From positions 10,593,501 through 10,657,500 of the forward strand of contig JAZBRI010000011.1 of NCBI GenBank assembly GCA_036874045.1: a stretch of 64,000 nucleotides of DNA, written 5' to 3'. The position numbers and the translations under genes were made by a program. Numbering within the stretch: position 1 is the stretch's first letter; each line of letters opens with the position of its first letter. Below, one piece after another: positions 45,954 through 57,952 of the stretch. The notes below the pieces were generated by a model. The model made no database searches, was not told the origin of the DNA, and saw nothing but the letters and a program-made list of their open reading frames with translations. The DNA is from Cymodocea nodosa (Eukaryota; Streptophyta; Magnoliopsida; Alismatales; Cymodoceaceae).

Positions 45954-46730
45954 TGTCAATTAATCTTTGTTGTTCACTGTAGAACTTAGTGGAAGTAGAG
46001 ATTGTGAAGCTAAGGTTTTACTAAGGTAGAAACACGAAAGGTTGTTAGTAAAACATTTATAACTTTTCAAGTTTATAAACGAATAAATAGATTCAATCAT
46101 TGAAATCATAAATATAAAATCCATTACTAATAAATAACTTGAATGCTTACAATAACTATACGAGTTTTACAACCTACCAAAGCAAAAGACTTAGCATAAC
46201 TATTCGTGAAAAGAAAATAACTACTAGCTAAGTAAAAAAAATGAGAAACTCAAAAACTTATGATAACTATTTGAGTTTTATGAGTAGTAAAACACATAAC
46301 TATACGACGAACTAGAATAGTTATTGTCATATTTTAAGTCGTTCATAAAAATATTATAATATTAAGTTAACTGTTCAAGTTTCTCGAACAGATATGCTAA
46401 AAAGTTGAAGACATAAGCATAACAATTCGATTTTCTTAAAAGGATAAAAAATAAGAATGTAAAACAAAAACTCAAATAAAAACCTAATGATTCGAGTTTG
46501 TATAAGAATAAAATATAACTATACAAAAAACTCAGATGGTTATCTATATGCGAGATAAAATAGCAAATATCAAGTGAAATACATAACTGTATGTTAAACT
46601 AACTAAACGAGTTTAACTTTTTATCAATATAAGTTCTAGAATATTTACACTTGATTAGATTTACTATTGTTTTTCATTGTTTGCTCCCCCTACATAAATG
46701 TAGTAAAGAGAAACTATGGTATACTTAATA

Positions 46731-46920
46731 TTAGGTTGTCAAGCCCTAATAGATTTGTCATTAATTCCAAATAGCTGACTTAAGTGAGTTACTAAACCTT
46801 AAATTTTTCATTTAAGTTCAAATGACATACTTAAATTGGGTTGCCAAGCCCTAAACTTTTCATTTAAGTTCAAATGGCGTACTTAAACTGAGTTGCCAAA
46901 CCCTAAATTTTTTTTTTAAA
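46731..46920. repeat. Tandem repeat, about 58-bp units
   Basis: The phrase GGTTGYCAAGCCCTAA...TTTCATTTAAGTTCAAATGRC...TACTTAA occurs about three and a half times, with units near 46731, 46786, 46848 and 46902. No coding sense. It lies in the gap between pol and downstream ORF of copia E. Confidence 0.7.
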
Positions 46921-47289
46921 GTTAAATACAGAAATAAATAGTAGATTTAATGATTTTAGACTTTCTGACTTTTATTTTATTCAGTTTACAAAAGAAAATT
47001 CATAGAGATATACCTTTAGGTAATTTTAAAAGAATTCAATAATGAGTACTTAAACTTAAGAAAATAAATGCATTACATTATGTGTAAAGAATAGATAGTA
47101 ACAAAGAAAAATAACAAAGATTATATGCCTAGATTATGGTAGAATTGTTATAACACCTATAAAATAAATTAAGCTTGAGTACATTGGCCTCCTTTTTTAT
47201 ATATATATATCTTATCTTATGTATTACCTCCTACAATATCATCTTTTTACGTGATCACAATTCCTTGCTTAAGGAAAAGATAACTAGTT

Positions 47290-47433
47290 ACTCAATGATA
47301 AGTGAGAATAGGTAACCTTTTTTTTTTACTCAATGATAAGTGAGAATAGGTAACCTTTTTTTTTTACTCAATGATAAGTGAGAATAGGTAACCCTTTTTT
47401 TTTTACTCAATGATAAGTGAGAATAGGTAACCT
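47290..47433. repeat. Tandem repeat, four 38-39 bp units
   Basis: ACTCAATGATAAGTGAGAAT followed by AGGTAACC and a run of T starts at 47290, 47328, 47366 and 47405. Units are nearly identical, so the amplification is recent compared with the surrounding decay. Confidence 0.9.
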
Positions 47434-47725
47434 TTTCTATATACTTTTTAGTTAAAATCTCTATAATGGCGTATACATAAGTAACAAAAATATAGTTGGT
47501 ACTCATATTGAATTAAATCAACTTTCCTTAAGTAACCTTTTCTGAATTTTCCTTAAATAAATTGACTTCAATAAAAATCAGAATTTCATAAATTCTTAAC
47601 TACTAATAAACAATAATTCTAAAGTAGATATTTTTGATTTTTTTAAAAAAAATATAAAGAAATTAAATTTTAAAGCTCCTTTGTAACAAACCAAAATATT
47701 ATGTAATGAATAAGACAATTTAAAT

Positions 47726-49260
47726 ATCAAATAACCTATAGATACTAAGTTCTAATCGTAATTTTGAAAAGGTATTCTCATCTAAGGGTTTAGTAAATAG
47801 ATCTGCTAATTGTTCTGTGGTAGGAACAAAATTTAATACTATTTTTCCTTTTATCACATTATCCCTAAGAAAGTGATGTCGAACTTCTATATGTTTAACT
47901 CATGAATGTAAAACAGGATTTTTGGACAAACTTATTGTAAAACTACTATCACAGAAAATCTTAGTTGGTTCATAGGCTAAATTAAAATCTTTTAAAGTTT
48001 GTCTGATCCACAAGATTTGAGCACAGCAAAGTGCAGCAACTATATATTCAGCTTTAGTTGTAGATAATGCTACACAATTTTGCTTTTTGCTAAACCATGA
48101 CACTAAAGAATTTCCTAATAATTGACAAGTGTCACTAGTGCTTTTTCTTTCAGACTTACAACCTACAAAATCAGAATTACTATAACCTATTAAATTTAAA
48201 GAACTGTGTTTAAAGTAAAATAATCTTAGATTAATGGTTCCTAAAAAATTCATTTAACAATAAGTAGGTGTGATTCTTTAGGATTAGATTGATATCTAGC
48301 ACAAGTATACACTAAACATAATATCTGGTCAGCTAGTTGTTAAATAAAGTAATGAATCAATCATACTTCTATATTATTTTATATTTATAGCTTTTTCAAA
48401 GTCATCTTTATCCAACTTAGTGATAGTACTCATTGGTGTATTTTTCGTTTTAGTGTTGTCTAATCCAAACCTCTTTAATAAATCTCAAGTATATTTTTCT
48501 TGTGAGATAAAAGTACCTTGTTCTAACTACTTAATTTGTAAGCCTAGGAAAAATGATAGTTCACCTATCATACTCATTTTAAATTGATTAGTCATGTCAT
48601 TCGAAAAAGACTTAACTAATTTTTCATTTGTTGCTCCAAATATAATATCATCTACATAAATTTGAACTACCAATATATCTTTTCCGACCTTCTTGATAAA
48701 AAGAGTGTGATCTACCTTTCCTATAGAATACCCTTTTTCTATAAGAAATTTAGGCAATCTCTCGTACCAAGACCTAGGGGCTTGTTTAAGGCCATATAGT
48801 ACCTTTTTAAGCTTGTAAACATACTCAGGATGTTTTGAATCTTCAAATTTTGGAGGTGGTTTTACATAAACTTCTTCTTTTATATATCCATTTAAAAAAG
48901 TAGTCTTAACATCCATTTGATATAATTTGAAATCCATGTAACCAGCATATGCTAACAAAATTCATATTGATTCTAGTCTAGCAATAGGAGCAAATGTTTC
49001 ATCATAGTCAATTCTTTCCTCTTGCTTGTAACATTGAGCAACTAACCTAGCTTTATTTTTAACTATATGTCTATCCTAATCTATTTTGTTTCTAAATACC
49101 CACCTTGTTCGTATTATGGATTGATTTTTAGGGGGTGGAACTAGATCCCATACCTCATTTCTTATAAATTGATTTAGCTCAGCTTGCATAGCTAAATACC
49201 AAAATTCATCTTCTAAGGCATCTTCAATTTTCTTTGGTTCTTGTAACAAAACAAATGAAT
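47726..49260 (-). pseudogene. Copia E reverse transcriptase and RNase H
   Basis: Minus-strand motifs: [52 protein letters not shown], then a 143-codon clean frame (48958-48527) with YQMDVKTTFLNGYIKEEVYV, KVLYGLKQAPRSWYE, catalytic YVDD (48658-48647) and MSMIGELSFFLGLQI. RNase H follows (48253-47900: SNSDFVGCKSERKSTS, LSTTKAEYIVAALC), ending FTKPLDENTF near 47740 in a shifted frame. Fewer stops are seen than in the chimeric copia at 13640. The closeness to the Sirevirus lineage rests on motif style. Confidence 0.9.
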
Positions 49261-50660
49261 AAGCACCACAAATGTTGACTACTGATGACCTAGTCCTAAC
49301 TCCTTGATTAGGATCACCTATTATCTAATCAATAGGATGAGATAAAGCATAACGCCAATTTCTATGTTGTTCTACATTTTCTATAGCTATGACATTATTT
49401 TCTTCTAAATCTTCACCATTTAAGTTTATATTTCTTATTCCATCAAATAATCTCTCAATTTCTCTATCAACAGCATTTGATACCATTTCTAGGAGAATTT
49501 CTAAATCAATGTTTTCAGCATGTCTAAAATCCAAATGAGAATTTTCATGAAATTTCACATGTAGGGTTTTCTCAATGGTTTTTGTTGATTTATTATATAC
49601 TCTATATGTCTTACTTCTAATGGAATAACCAACAAAAATACCCTAATCTAATTTGGCTCTAAATTTGTCTCTACATTCCTTAGTGTTCAAAATAAAATAC
49701 TTACAACCAAAGGGTTTTAAATAACTTATTTTAGGAACCCTATTATACCATATCTCATAAGGAGTTTTATCCAAAATTGGTCTTAAATGTACTCTATTTA
49801 TAACATAACATGCTGTATGAATTGCTTCTACCTAGAGAGATAGGGGTAACTTATTTTCATTTAACATGGTTCTGGACATTTCTTGAAGTGATCTGTTTTT
49901 ATGTTCTACTATCCCATTTTGTGAATGAGCTCTTGGAAATGAGTACCTATGATCTATGCCTAAATCTTCACAAAAGGTGTCAATTTGATCATTATCAAAT
50001 TCTATACTATGATCACTCCTAAGTTTTTGAATTTTAACATTTTACTCATTCTAAACTTTATTACAGAATATCTTAAATATTTCAAAAACTTCAGTTTTAT
50101 TAGTTAGAAAATAAACCCAAATAAACCTAGAATAGTCATCAACTAGTATAAAAGCATAACATTTACCTCCTAGACTGGTTGCCCTAGTAGGCTCAAATAA
50201 ATCCATATGCACTAGTTCTAATACTCTTTTACTTATTATTTCATTTCAACTTTTAAAGGTTGTTTTATGTAATTTACCTAGTTGACATGCATCACACATA
50301 AACTCTTTCGAGTACTTAATACTAGGTAAACCTCTAACAAGATTCCTTTTAGACAGCTTTTGTAATAATTTTAAGTTTGAGTGTCCTAGCCTTCTATGCC
50401 ATAAAATAACTTCATCCGATTTTGCAATTAGGCAAGCATTGTCTTTAATAATATCAGAAGGCAAATTTAGAATACAAACAAATCCTTTCTTATATGCAAT
50501 GAATAAAATTTCGTTTGTATACATGTCCATAATTTTACAAGAATCTTTTTCAAAAATTACTTTGTAAAACTTCATTAAGACAGGGACACTCAATAAATTA
50601 AAACCTAAGTATTTTACTAATAAGACATCATTTATAAAATACTTTTTAGTTACCTAAACC
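49261..50660 (-). pseudogene. Copia E integrase
   Basis: The GAG-pre-integrase and HHCC zinc finger are in a clean frame (50593-50246): LWHRRLGHSN and FMCDACQLGKLHK. Next come LELVHMDLFEP (catalytic Asp), VDDYSRFIWVYFL, KLRSDHSIEFDN (catalytic Asp), GIVEHKNRSLQEM (catalytic Glu), NRVHLRPILDKTPYEIWY and GIFVGYSIRSKTYRVY. TAG stops at probable Trp or Gln (LPLSL-stop-VEA, AKLD-stop-GIF, FCNKV-stop) break it. The 49558-49325 part is an acidic linker to RT. Confidence 0.9.
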
Positions 50661-52467
50661 TTACTAGACCCAAGGATGTTTGTTTTACTTTTATTTCCAA
50701 ATGTAACTTGTCTGTTCTTTATCTTTGTTACTTTTGTAAGTAATCGTATATCTCTAGTCATGTGGCTAGATGCTCCACTGTCTATTATCCATTTTGATTT
50801 TTATACCTGTAAAATAGTTAAGAAGAGATTTTATTTCTTAGAACCCATTTCTGAGTGGATCCAAGAATTTTAGAGGGAGTCATATCAAAATAATTAATAT
50901 TTGTAAACTTCAACTTATTTATTTTCTGATAATTATTCCTACATTTATTACTCTTAGTGTTATAATTATCAGAACATTTATCTATATGTAAACTAGAGTT
51001 GAAATTTTCATTTCTAACATTATTTAATTACTGATCCCAATATTTGATATTTTTTAAATATGAAGAAAACTGATCAAAAATATTAAAGTTCTCAAATGAC
51101 TTAGCCTAATTTTTCTGAAAATTTCTTTTGAGATTCTTGCATCATGTGCTATTACTTATGTACTTTAGTTTATCAATTTACACATATTTATCTCCCTTTT
51201 TAATCACATATGGAATAGTTTTTCTTTTACTATTCTTAGTACTAGAAATAAAGACATTATTTTTAGCAGTACCATCATGCAATATATAATTTTTAGAAGA
51301 TGCATCGTGTAAACCAATACCATATTTTTCTACATTTGATATTTTACTACTAAGTTCATTTGTTATAGTTTGACTATTATTCTATTTACTTAAGGTAGTC
51401 TTTTGATCACAAACCTTAATCTTTAACATTTCAATTTTTGAATTTAAATCAATAATAGTCAGTTTCAGTTTTTCAACTTCATAGATCATTTTCTTTTTAT
51501 CAGCAATTAAATTTTCATAATTAGCATGCAATTTTCCTTCTATTGCAGTAAACTTTAAAATTTCCTATGCATGCTTTTGATTTTCTTCTTTAAATTTATT
51601 CAACGTAGAGTTCAGAAAATCAATATTATTTTTAAATTCATCTATCATTTTCCTAGTGTTCTTTCCTTTTGTTTTTACTTTCTTATATTTTCTAGCTAGT
51701 TTATTGTATTCAACAAGTAATCTATCAAAACTAGCATTTGGATCAGAAGATACCTCACTAGATTTTTCCATGAAGCATACGCTTACTAGATTTTCTTCTG
51801 AATCTGATTTTGATGAGGATTCATTGTCTGATATTGAATCCTTTATTTCTTCACTTTGTGAAGCTAAAGAGTCATCCCATGTCACTTTAAGTGCCCTTCT
51901 CTTTCTAAATTTCTTATTCTTGAAATTCCTCCTTGAATTCTCCTTATCTTTGTTGAGAGGACATGACTCGACTTATTGCACTTGTAGTAGATGATTTTGT
52001 CTTTCATGAATGACTTCTTCTCCATAACTCTAGATGTTTTTGCTAACCTAAAGTTCCTACATTTCTTTAATAGATTTCTAAATTTTCTAATCAACAATAG
52101 TAAATCATCGTTAGAATCATTAGTGACTTTTGAGACTTTATCAGCTTCAAAAGCTAAATCTCTTATAGGATTCTTCCCTTTTGGATCTAAATGTTGTACT
52201 TCATAGGTTGTCAAATTACCTATGAGATCATCGAGAGTATATGTATTTAAATCTTTGAACTCTTCAATTGATGTTGTCTTTTGAGCCCAAATTTTAGTTA
52301 AAGATCTAAGGATTTTTCTTACCAAGTCTTTTTCCTCAAATTTCTTACCTAAAGATTTCAATGAATTTACAGTCTCAAGAAAATGGGAAAACATATCAAA
52401 TATACATTCATTTTCATACATTTTAAAAAGCTCATATTTATGTACTAACATATTAATCTTAGATTCC
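50661..52467 (-). pseudogene. Copia E gag with coiled-coil extension and protease
   Basis: A 189-codon frame (52451-51882) carries the UBN2-type gag end (LVHKYELFKMYENECIFDMF, LLRKFRNLLKK-like helix) and a damaged zinc knuckle (YYKCNKSSH, first Cys to Tyr). A 106-codon frame (51885-51565) with an acidic SDNESSSKSDSEEN patch and a helical EYNKLARKYKKVKTKGKN stretch is the long coiled coil expected in Sirevirus gag. The protease site WIIDSGASSHMT (Asp codon about 50782) is intact. The N-terminus is cut at 52468 by the gypsy A LTR. Confidence 0.85.
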
Positions 52468-53597
52468 TGTTTAGAATGAAAAAATGCATATTATTAACGG
52501 TTAAATGATGGTTAATTGCATAATATTTAGCTTATCATATAAGAATTAAGCCATTATTTTATAATTGCACTGTTATATGCTTTAATTGAAGAATCAGCTT
52601 AATTTTGGGGAATTAATGTTAATTTAGTACAATTCTGAACTATCGGTAAGTTGCAGGCTATGAAATTCTTAAGTATCCAAATTTTCTGATATTTCGGATG
52701 GTTATGTTTAACATACCGAACATATTTCAAACAGTTATGTTTAACAGACCGAACATGTATCAGATAGTTATATTTAAATTGCCGAACAGTTATGTTTTGA
52801 AAGAATATTTTATTATTTCCTAAAGTACACATGTCGAAACCATAATGCATGACTTAAGTGAAATTTCGATGAGTTATCTATAACTATCCTAGATTGCAGC
52901 TAGGCATCGGACAGTTATCCTTGTAACTCTTCGAAATCTCTTTTTATTTATAAAATAGCTGAGGATATGTGTCATGTTCTGGTAAAGTGACTTAAGTGGA
53001 TTTTCGGTGAGTTAGCTGTAACTATCCGAATTGCATCTAAGCATCAGATAGTTAGACCTATAACTCTCCGAAATGTTATTTTATGATTAAACTATTGTCG
53101 ACATGTGTCGATAACTGATAGATTTACTTAAGTTATATATTGGTGAGTTATTTGTAAGTATTCGAAATGAATCTGAGCATCGGATAGTTAAGTTTATAAG
53201 TATCTGAAATGCATCTAAGCATTGGATAGTTAAGTTTATGCACGTGTTTTATAGTTAAATCAATGAAGAAAGTCCGTTGAGTTATCTGTAACTCCACGGA
53301 CTATTAATTTTCTAATAGTTAAATCAACGAAGAAAGTCCGTTGAGTTATCTATAACTCCACGGACAGTTCTCAAATTCTTCAGCAATTCCTTGTGGGATT
53401 GACCTGTACTTGCACACTGATACAATAGACACTGTGCACTTGTAGTTAAAGTACAAATTGGACTTAATATCTAAATTGTATTAAAGGTTATTTGTTTACT
53501 TCTAAAAGAAAGAATAGGCATAAAGATAAATTAACTAAGTAAAAATAGAAGTAACAAATCCAAGTTTTTCTAGTGTAGTGTTGGGAAAACACAAACA
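52468..53597 (+). mobile_element. Gypsy A 5' LTR, internally deleted form
   Basis: It starts TGTTTAGAATG and ends GAAAACACAAACA, with AGTTTTA before the primer site. At about 1,130 bp it is roughly half the usual length; it jumps from the AGTTAAATCAACGAAG block (about 53340) straight to the ATTCCTTGTGGGATTGACC block. Two copies of a 63-base AGTTAAATCAAYGAAG... unit stand at 53249 and 53319. Dyads of the TTTCGG/CCGAAA class are well kept. Confidence 0.85.
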
Positions 53598-53604
53598 AGT
53601 TTTA

Positions 53605-53622
53605 TGGCGCCGTTGCCAGGGA
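53605..53622 (+). promoter_or_regulatory. Primer-binding site, tRNA-Asp type
   Basis: TGGCGCCGTTGCCAGGGA. Plant tRNA-Asp ends ...CCCCGGCAACGGCGCCA (CCA included), so 17 of the 18 bases can pair, allowing the A after GCC as a mismatch. Athila-type elements are known for this primer. A GAATT/GAATTGAATT run of about 45 bases follows. Confidence 0.9.
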
Positions 53623-53737
53623 ATTGAATTGAAGTGAATTGAATTGAATTAAATTAAATTGAATAGATATAAGCAACTGTTAGAACTGTTTTGTTTTAAT
53701 AGCTAGAGTGTTGTGTGTTTTCTTCTATAATTGAGAA

Positions 53738-54668
53738 TATGGCATATGCTTATGCTCAAATATTTCTGAAACCTGTAATTAGCATATGTGAATTCTGCAA
53801 TTCTAAAGGACATGACATTTCTAACTGTTTGAAATTGAGACGTTTACAGATGGTTAGATCCCATGAACAACAAATGAATTATCCTCAATATAATAGAGCC
53901 AAGTATGAGAATCCTATAATTTACCCAACTGATGGTCAGTATAGAATGTGTAATATGTTGAGAGACACAGAAGTTTGGGATAGGTATGACAGACTAGAGC
54001 GTAGTATAGAGCAAAATCTTGACAAACTGGAATACTTTATGTGTCAACAACAAGAAGTCAACTAATTAAATTATAAGGAAGCATATTCAGAACCTAAAAA
54101 GGATATAATTTACGAAACTAAAAAAACCATAATCAAAATTGATCAAAAATTGAATGCAATGAAATTGAATGATCTGGAAAGAAAATTAAAAGCATTAGAC
54201 GAATATACAATGAAAATACAAGTTATGCAATAAGATAATGAAAATTATAATGTTATAAACCTGCATAATTTGCAAAATATACAGCAAACAGAAAATATTA
54301 ATACAAGAGAATTTAAAGAATGCACTTTAAAACTAAAAACAATTGAAGATCATAATTACGAAAATGACATACAAAAACATCATAAGAGTAATGAAAATCT
54401 GGAAGATGTTTGTGTAACATTAAGATCTGGAACTGATATACCATCAAGAACTCAAAATGAAAATGATATGAAGGTGGATAAAAGTAAAAATCAAAATGAT
54501 AATGAAAATATAATAGCTGAAAATCTAGAAGTCACTGAAAAACAATCTGAATTTGCTAATGAAGCTAAAAATGATCAAACAAATCAAATGAAAGAAAAAG
54601 AATCTTTGAAATCAAAATCTTTAGCACCCTATCCTAAAAGATTACAACAAACAATACCTGAAAAATAA
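53738..54668 (+). pseudogene. Gypsy A zinc-knuckle and linker ORF (no capsid domain)
   Basis: ATG at 53738 gives MAYAYAQIFLKPV and an intact CCHC knuckle, CEFCNSKGHDISNC, within 20 codons. A polar, helix-prone linker follows, with RYDRLERSIEQNLDKLEY and DVCVTLRSGTDIPSRTQ. There are two open parts, 53715-54065 and 54270-54668, separated by TAA stops. Only 115 bases lie between the primer site and this ATG, so the capsid that normally precedes the knuckle is absent, as in gypsy B. The knuckle would bind RNA. Confidence 0.85.
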
Positions 54669-55330
54669 GAAAAAATCAGAGAAATTTTTGAAAGAGTACA
54701 AGTTAACATTCCTTTGTTAGATCTATTGCAGAAAATGCCTCCTTGTGCTAAATTTCTAAAGGATTGGTGTACTAGGAAAAGAGAGCGAAAAGTTCTTAGA
54801 AAGGTCTTTTTAGCTGAGAAAAGTAGTTCCCTATTTCTGCCACAAATTCCTAAAAAGTTATCTAATCCTGGAATCCTTGTTGTATCATACACCATAGGAA
54901 ATACCATTCTAGAAAGAACTTTAATACACTTAGGTGCAGGTATAAATGTTAAGCCAAGTGATATATTTGCATCCTTAGGATTAGAAGGCTTAACTTCTAC
55001 TAGTACGGTTATTCAATTAGTTGATAGAAGTATAAGATACCCTAGAGGAAAAATAGAGGATGTCTTAATTAAAATCAAAAATTTTATATATCCAATTGAT
55101 ATTGTAATTTTGGATTCCCAACAAATTAAGCATAAAAATAGTGATACATCTTTAATTTTGGGAAGGCTATTTTTAGCAACATCAGGGGCTGTTATAAATT
55201 GTAAAACTGGAGTAATGAAGTTAGCATATGGTAATGAGGATACTCAATTAAATATTTTCAAACCAGAAAGGTTTGAGGAATTAGAAATGTCTTTACATAC
55301 CATAGACTTTTTAGAGGATGAAGGAGATAT
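54669..55330 (+). pseudogene. Gypsy A protease
   Basis: The 397-codon frame (54714-55907) begins LDLLQKMPPCAKFLKDWCT and leads to SYTIGNTILERTLIHLGAGI. The catalytic Asp of DLGAG is His here, so the protease is dead in this copy; gypsy B keeps the Asp. It continues VKPSDIFASLGLEGL, VIQLVDRSIRYPRGKIEDVL, FIYPIDIVILDSQQ and LGRLFLATSGAVINC. A TAA at 54666 separates it from the zinc-knuckle ORF. Confidence 0.9.
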
Positions 55331-56640
55331 GTTAGATGATGTGATTCAAGAAGAATTAAATAAGCAAATCAATTCTGAAATTCTAGAAGAAAGTGAAAGC
55401 ATAAATATAGAAGGAGATATGGAAGAAATTAATTTAGAAAATGATGATGTTCAATTAGGAGCTCTAGCTTCTGATGGGCAACATTTAGAATTAAAACCTT
55501 TACCTTCTGAATTAACCTATATATTTCTAGAAGATAAACGAACCTATCCAATCATTATTGCTTCAGATTTAAAAGAGGATCAAATAGCTAAATTAAAAGA
55601 TGTATTAAAAAGTTATAAAGAAGCAATAGGATGGACTATGACCGATATAAAAGAGTTAAGTTCAACTTTATGCTATCACCACATATATTTAGAAGAAAAT
55701 GCTAAACCTGTTAGAATTCCTAAGAGGAGATTAAATCTAAACCTTAAAGAAGTAGTCAAGAAGGAAATAGTGAAATGGTTAGATAATGACATAATTTATC
55801 TGATTTCTGATAACTCGTGGGTTAGCCCAATCCATGTAGTTCCCAAGAAATCAGGATTAACAGTTATTAGGAATGAAAGTCAAGACTTGATACCTACTAG
55901 GATTTAATCAGGCTGGAGAGTATATATAGACTATAGAAAGCTGAATGTTGTGACTAGGAAAGATCATTTTCCCTTACCTTTTATAGATCAAATGCTGGAA
56001 AGATTAGCAGGGTAAGAATATTTTGTTTCCTAGACGAGTATTCAAGTTATAATCAAATCCCAGTAGCATTAGAGGATCAAGAGAAAACAACGTTCACATG
56101 TCCTAATGGAACTTATACTTTTAAGAGAATGTCATTCGGATTATGCAATGCACCAGCTATCTTTCAAAGGTGTATGTAGGGCATATTTACTAGAATGACT
56201 GAAGATTTCTTAGAAATATTTATGGATGATTTTACTGTATATGGCAACTCTTATGAAGTTTGTTTAAGCAATTTAGACCAAATATTAAAACACTGTGTGG
56301 AAAAAAATCTAGTTTTAAATTAGGAAAAATGTCACTTCATGGTTAAACAAGGAATAGTCTTAGGGCATGTTGTTTCTAAGAAAGGGTTGGAAGTAGATAA
56401 AGCTAAAATAGAAGTAATTTCTAACCTACTAGAACCTAAATCAGTAAAAGATATTAGATCATTTCTAGGACATGCTGGTTTTTATAGAAGATTTATTAAA
56501 GACTTTAGCAAAATAGCTAGACCTTTAACTAATCTATTAAAAGATGTCCCATTTAACTTTGATAAAAATTGTAAAGAAGCATTTTTCAGACTTAAGACTA
56601 GCTTAATTTCAACTCCTATAATTCAAGCACCTAATTGAAA
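55331..56640 (+). pseudogene. Gypsy A linker and reverse transcriptase
   Basis: The linker is acidic (LEESESINIEGDMEEINLEN) and leads to GALASDGQHLELKPLP and YKEAIGWTMTDIKELS. RT motifs: IYLEENAKPVRIPKRRLN, WVSPIHVVPKKSG, VYIDYRKLNVVTR, EYF with a frameshift before FLDEYSSYNQIP, MSFGLCNAPAIFQ (Pro to Ser in the usual MPFGL), FLEIFMDDFTVYG (catalytic FMDD, 56219-56230, the usual Athila form) and [19 protein letters not shown]. Stops: TAA at 55905, TAA at about 56012, TAG at 56177, TAG in LN-stop-EKCHF and TGA in PN-stop-NHP; nearly all replace Gln or Trp. Confidence 0.9.
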
Positions 56641-57952
56641 CCATCCATTTGAATTAATGTGTGATGCATCTGATTTTGCTGTAGGAGCAATGTTGGGACA
56701 GAAAATAGAAAAATCTCCTAGAGTGATTCATTATGCAAGCAAAACCTTAAATGATGCTCAAGTTAATTACACAACTACTGAAAAAGAATTATTAGCTATT
56801 GTGTTTGCCTTAGAAAAGTTTAGATGATATTTGATTGGAGCTAAAGTAATAGTATACATGGATCATTCAGCTCTAAAACATCTAATAAAGAAAAAAGACA
56901 CTAAACCTAGATTGATCCGATGGATATTATTATTACAAAAATTTGATCTAGAAATTAAAGATAAAAAAGGTTGTGAGAATGTAGTAGCAGATCATTTATC
57001 AAGATTACAAATAGAAAAATCAAATATTGAAATTAAGGATAATTTTCCTGATGAACAATTAATGACCATCAACACAATGCCTTGGTATGCAGACATAGTT
57101 AATTACTTAGTTACTGGTTTAATACCTAAGGATTGGAATAAACAAGATAAGAAATTATTTTTCTCAAGAGTAAAATATTACTATTGGGAAGACCCATACT
57201 TATTTAAGAAATGTCCTGATCTGATTTTAAGGAGGTGTATTCTAGAAACTGAATATCCGAGCATATTGTCTTTCTGTCATGACCAAGCTTGTGGAGGGCA
57301 TTTTGGTTCAGGGAAAACTGCTGCAAAAATTCTACAATGTGGGTTTTATTGGCCAACACTATTCAAAGATACTCATAAATATTGCTTAAGTTGTTTAAGA
57401 TGTCAACAAATAGGAAGAATATCAAAGAGGAATATGATGCCTCTTAATCCTATTGTTGAAGTTGAAATCTTTGATGTGTGGGGAATAGATTTTATGGGTC
57501 TATTTCCTATGTCGAATCAATTTAATTACATATTGTTGGGGGTGGATTATGTATCTAAATGGATAGAAGTTATTCCTACAAAAACTAATGACAACAAAGT
57601 GGTAATAAAATTTATAAGAACAAATATATTTGCCAGTTTTGGAATACCTAAAGCTATTATCAGTGATAGAGAAACTCATTTCTGTAATAGAAGTTTTGAA
57701 GCCTTAATGAAGAAATATGGAGTAAACCACAAAATTGCAACATCATATCATCCGCAAACAAGTGGACCAGTAGAAAGTGCAAACAAACAAATTAAGTTAA
57801 TCTTAGAAAAAGTAGTAAATCCTACTAGAACAGATTGGGCTAATAGATTGATAGATGCATTTTGGGCTTATAGAACTACTTATAAAACGAGCTTAGGTAT
57901 GTCACCTTTTAGGCTAGTATATGAAAAAGTTGTCATTTACCTGCTGAAATAG
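56641..57952 (+). pseudogene. Gypsy A RNase H and integrase
   Basis: RNase [36 protein letters not shown], a TGA at 56825, then a clean 373-codon frame (56831-57952). That has DHSALKHL, an integrase HHCC finger ([19 protein letters not shown]), and catalytic Asp codons at 57488 and 57665 and Glu at 57773, giving a DD35E spacing with all three residues kept. [20 protein letters not shown] follows, then a frameshift at YEK. The integrase core therefore looks chemically intact, although embedded in a dead polyprotein. Confidence 0.9.

Larger units (their letters stand above)
45954..47725 (-). other. Gap between copia E pol and downstream ORF
   Basis: No coding domain. On the minus strand the part next to the downstream ORF (46020-46660) is full of ACTATTCGAGTTTT/AAAACTCAAATAGTTAT-type half dyads resembling those of the LTRs. 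GTTTGCTCCCCCTACAT at 46679-46695 is an isolated pyrimidine tract. Two tandem repeats (46731-46920 and 47290-47433) are listed separately. The rest is AT-rich, including an AT dinucleotide run at 47200-47211. Confidence 0.5.
41997..52467 (-). mobile_element. Copia E, Sirevirus-like element (composite entry)
   Basis: On the minus strand the order is gag (truncated at 52467 by gypsy A), long coiled-coil linker, protease, integrase, RT, RNase H, a 1.8-kb gap, a large downstream ORF, polypurine tract and 3' LTR. A coiled-coil gag extension and an extra ORF or long region after pol are features of the Sirevirus lineage. The 5' LTR and the gag start are missing. Confidence 0.8.
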
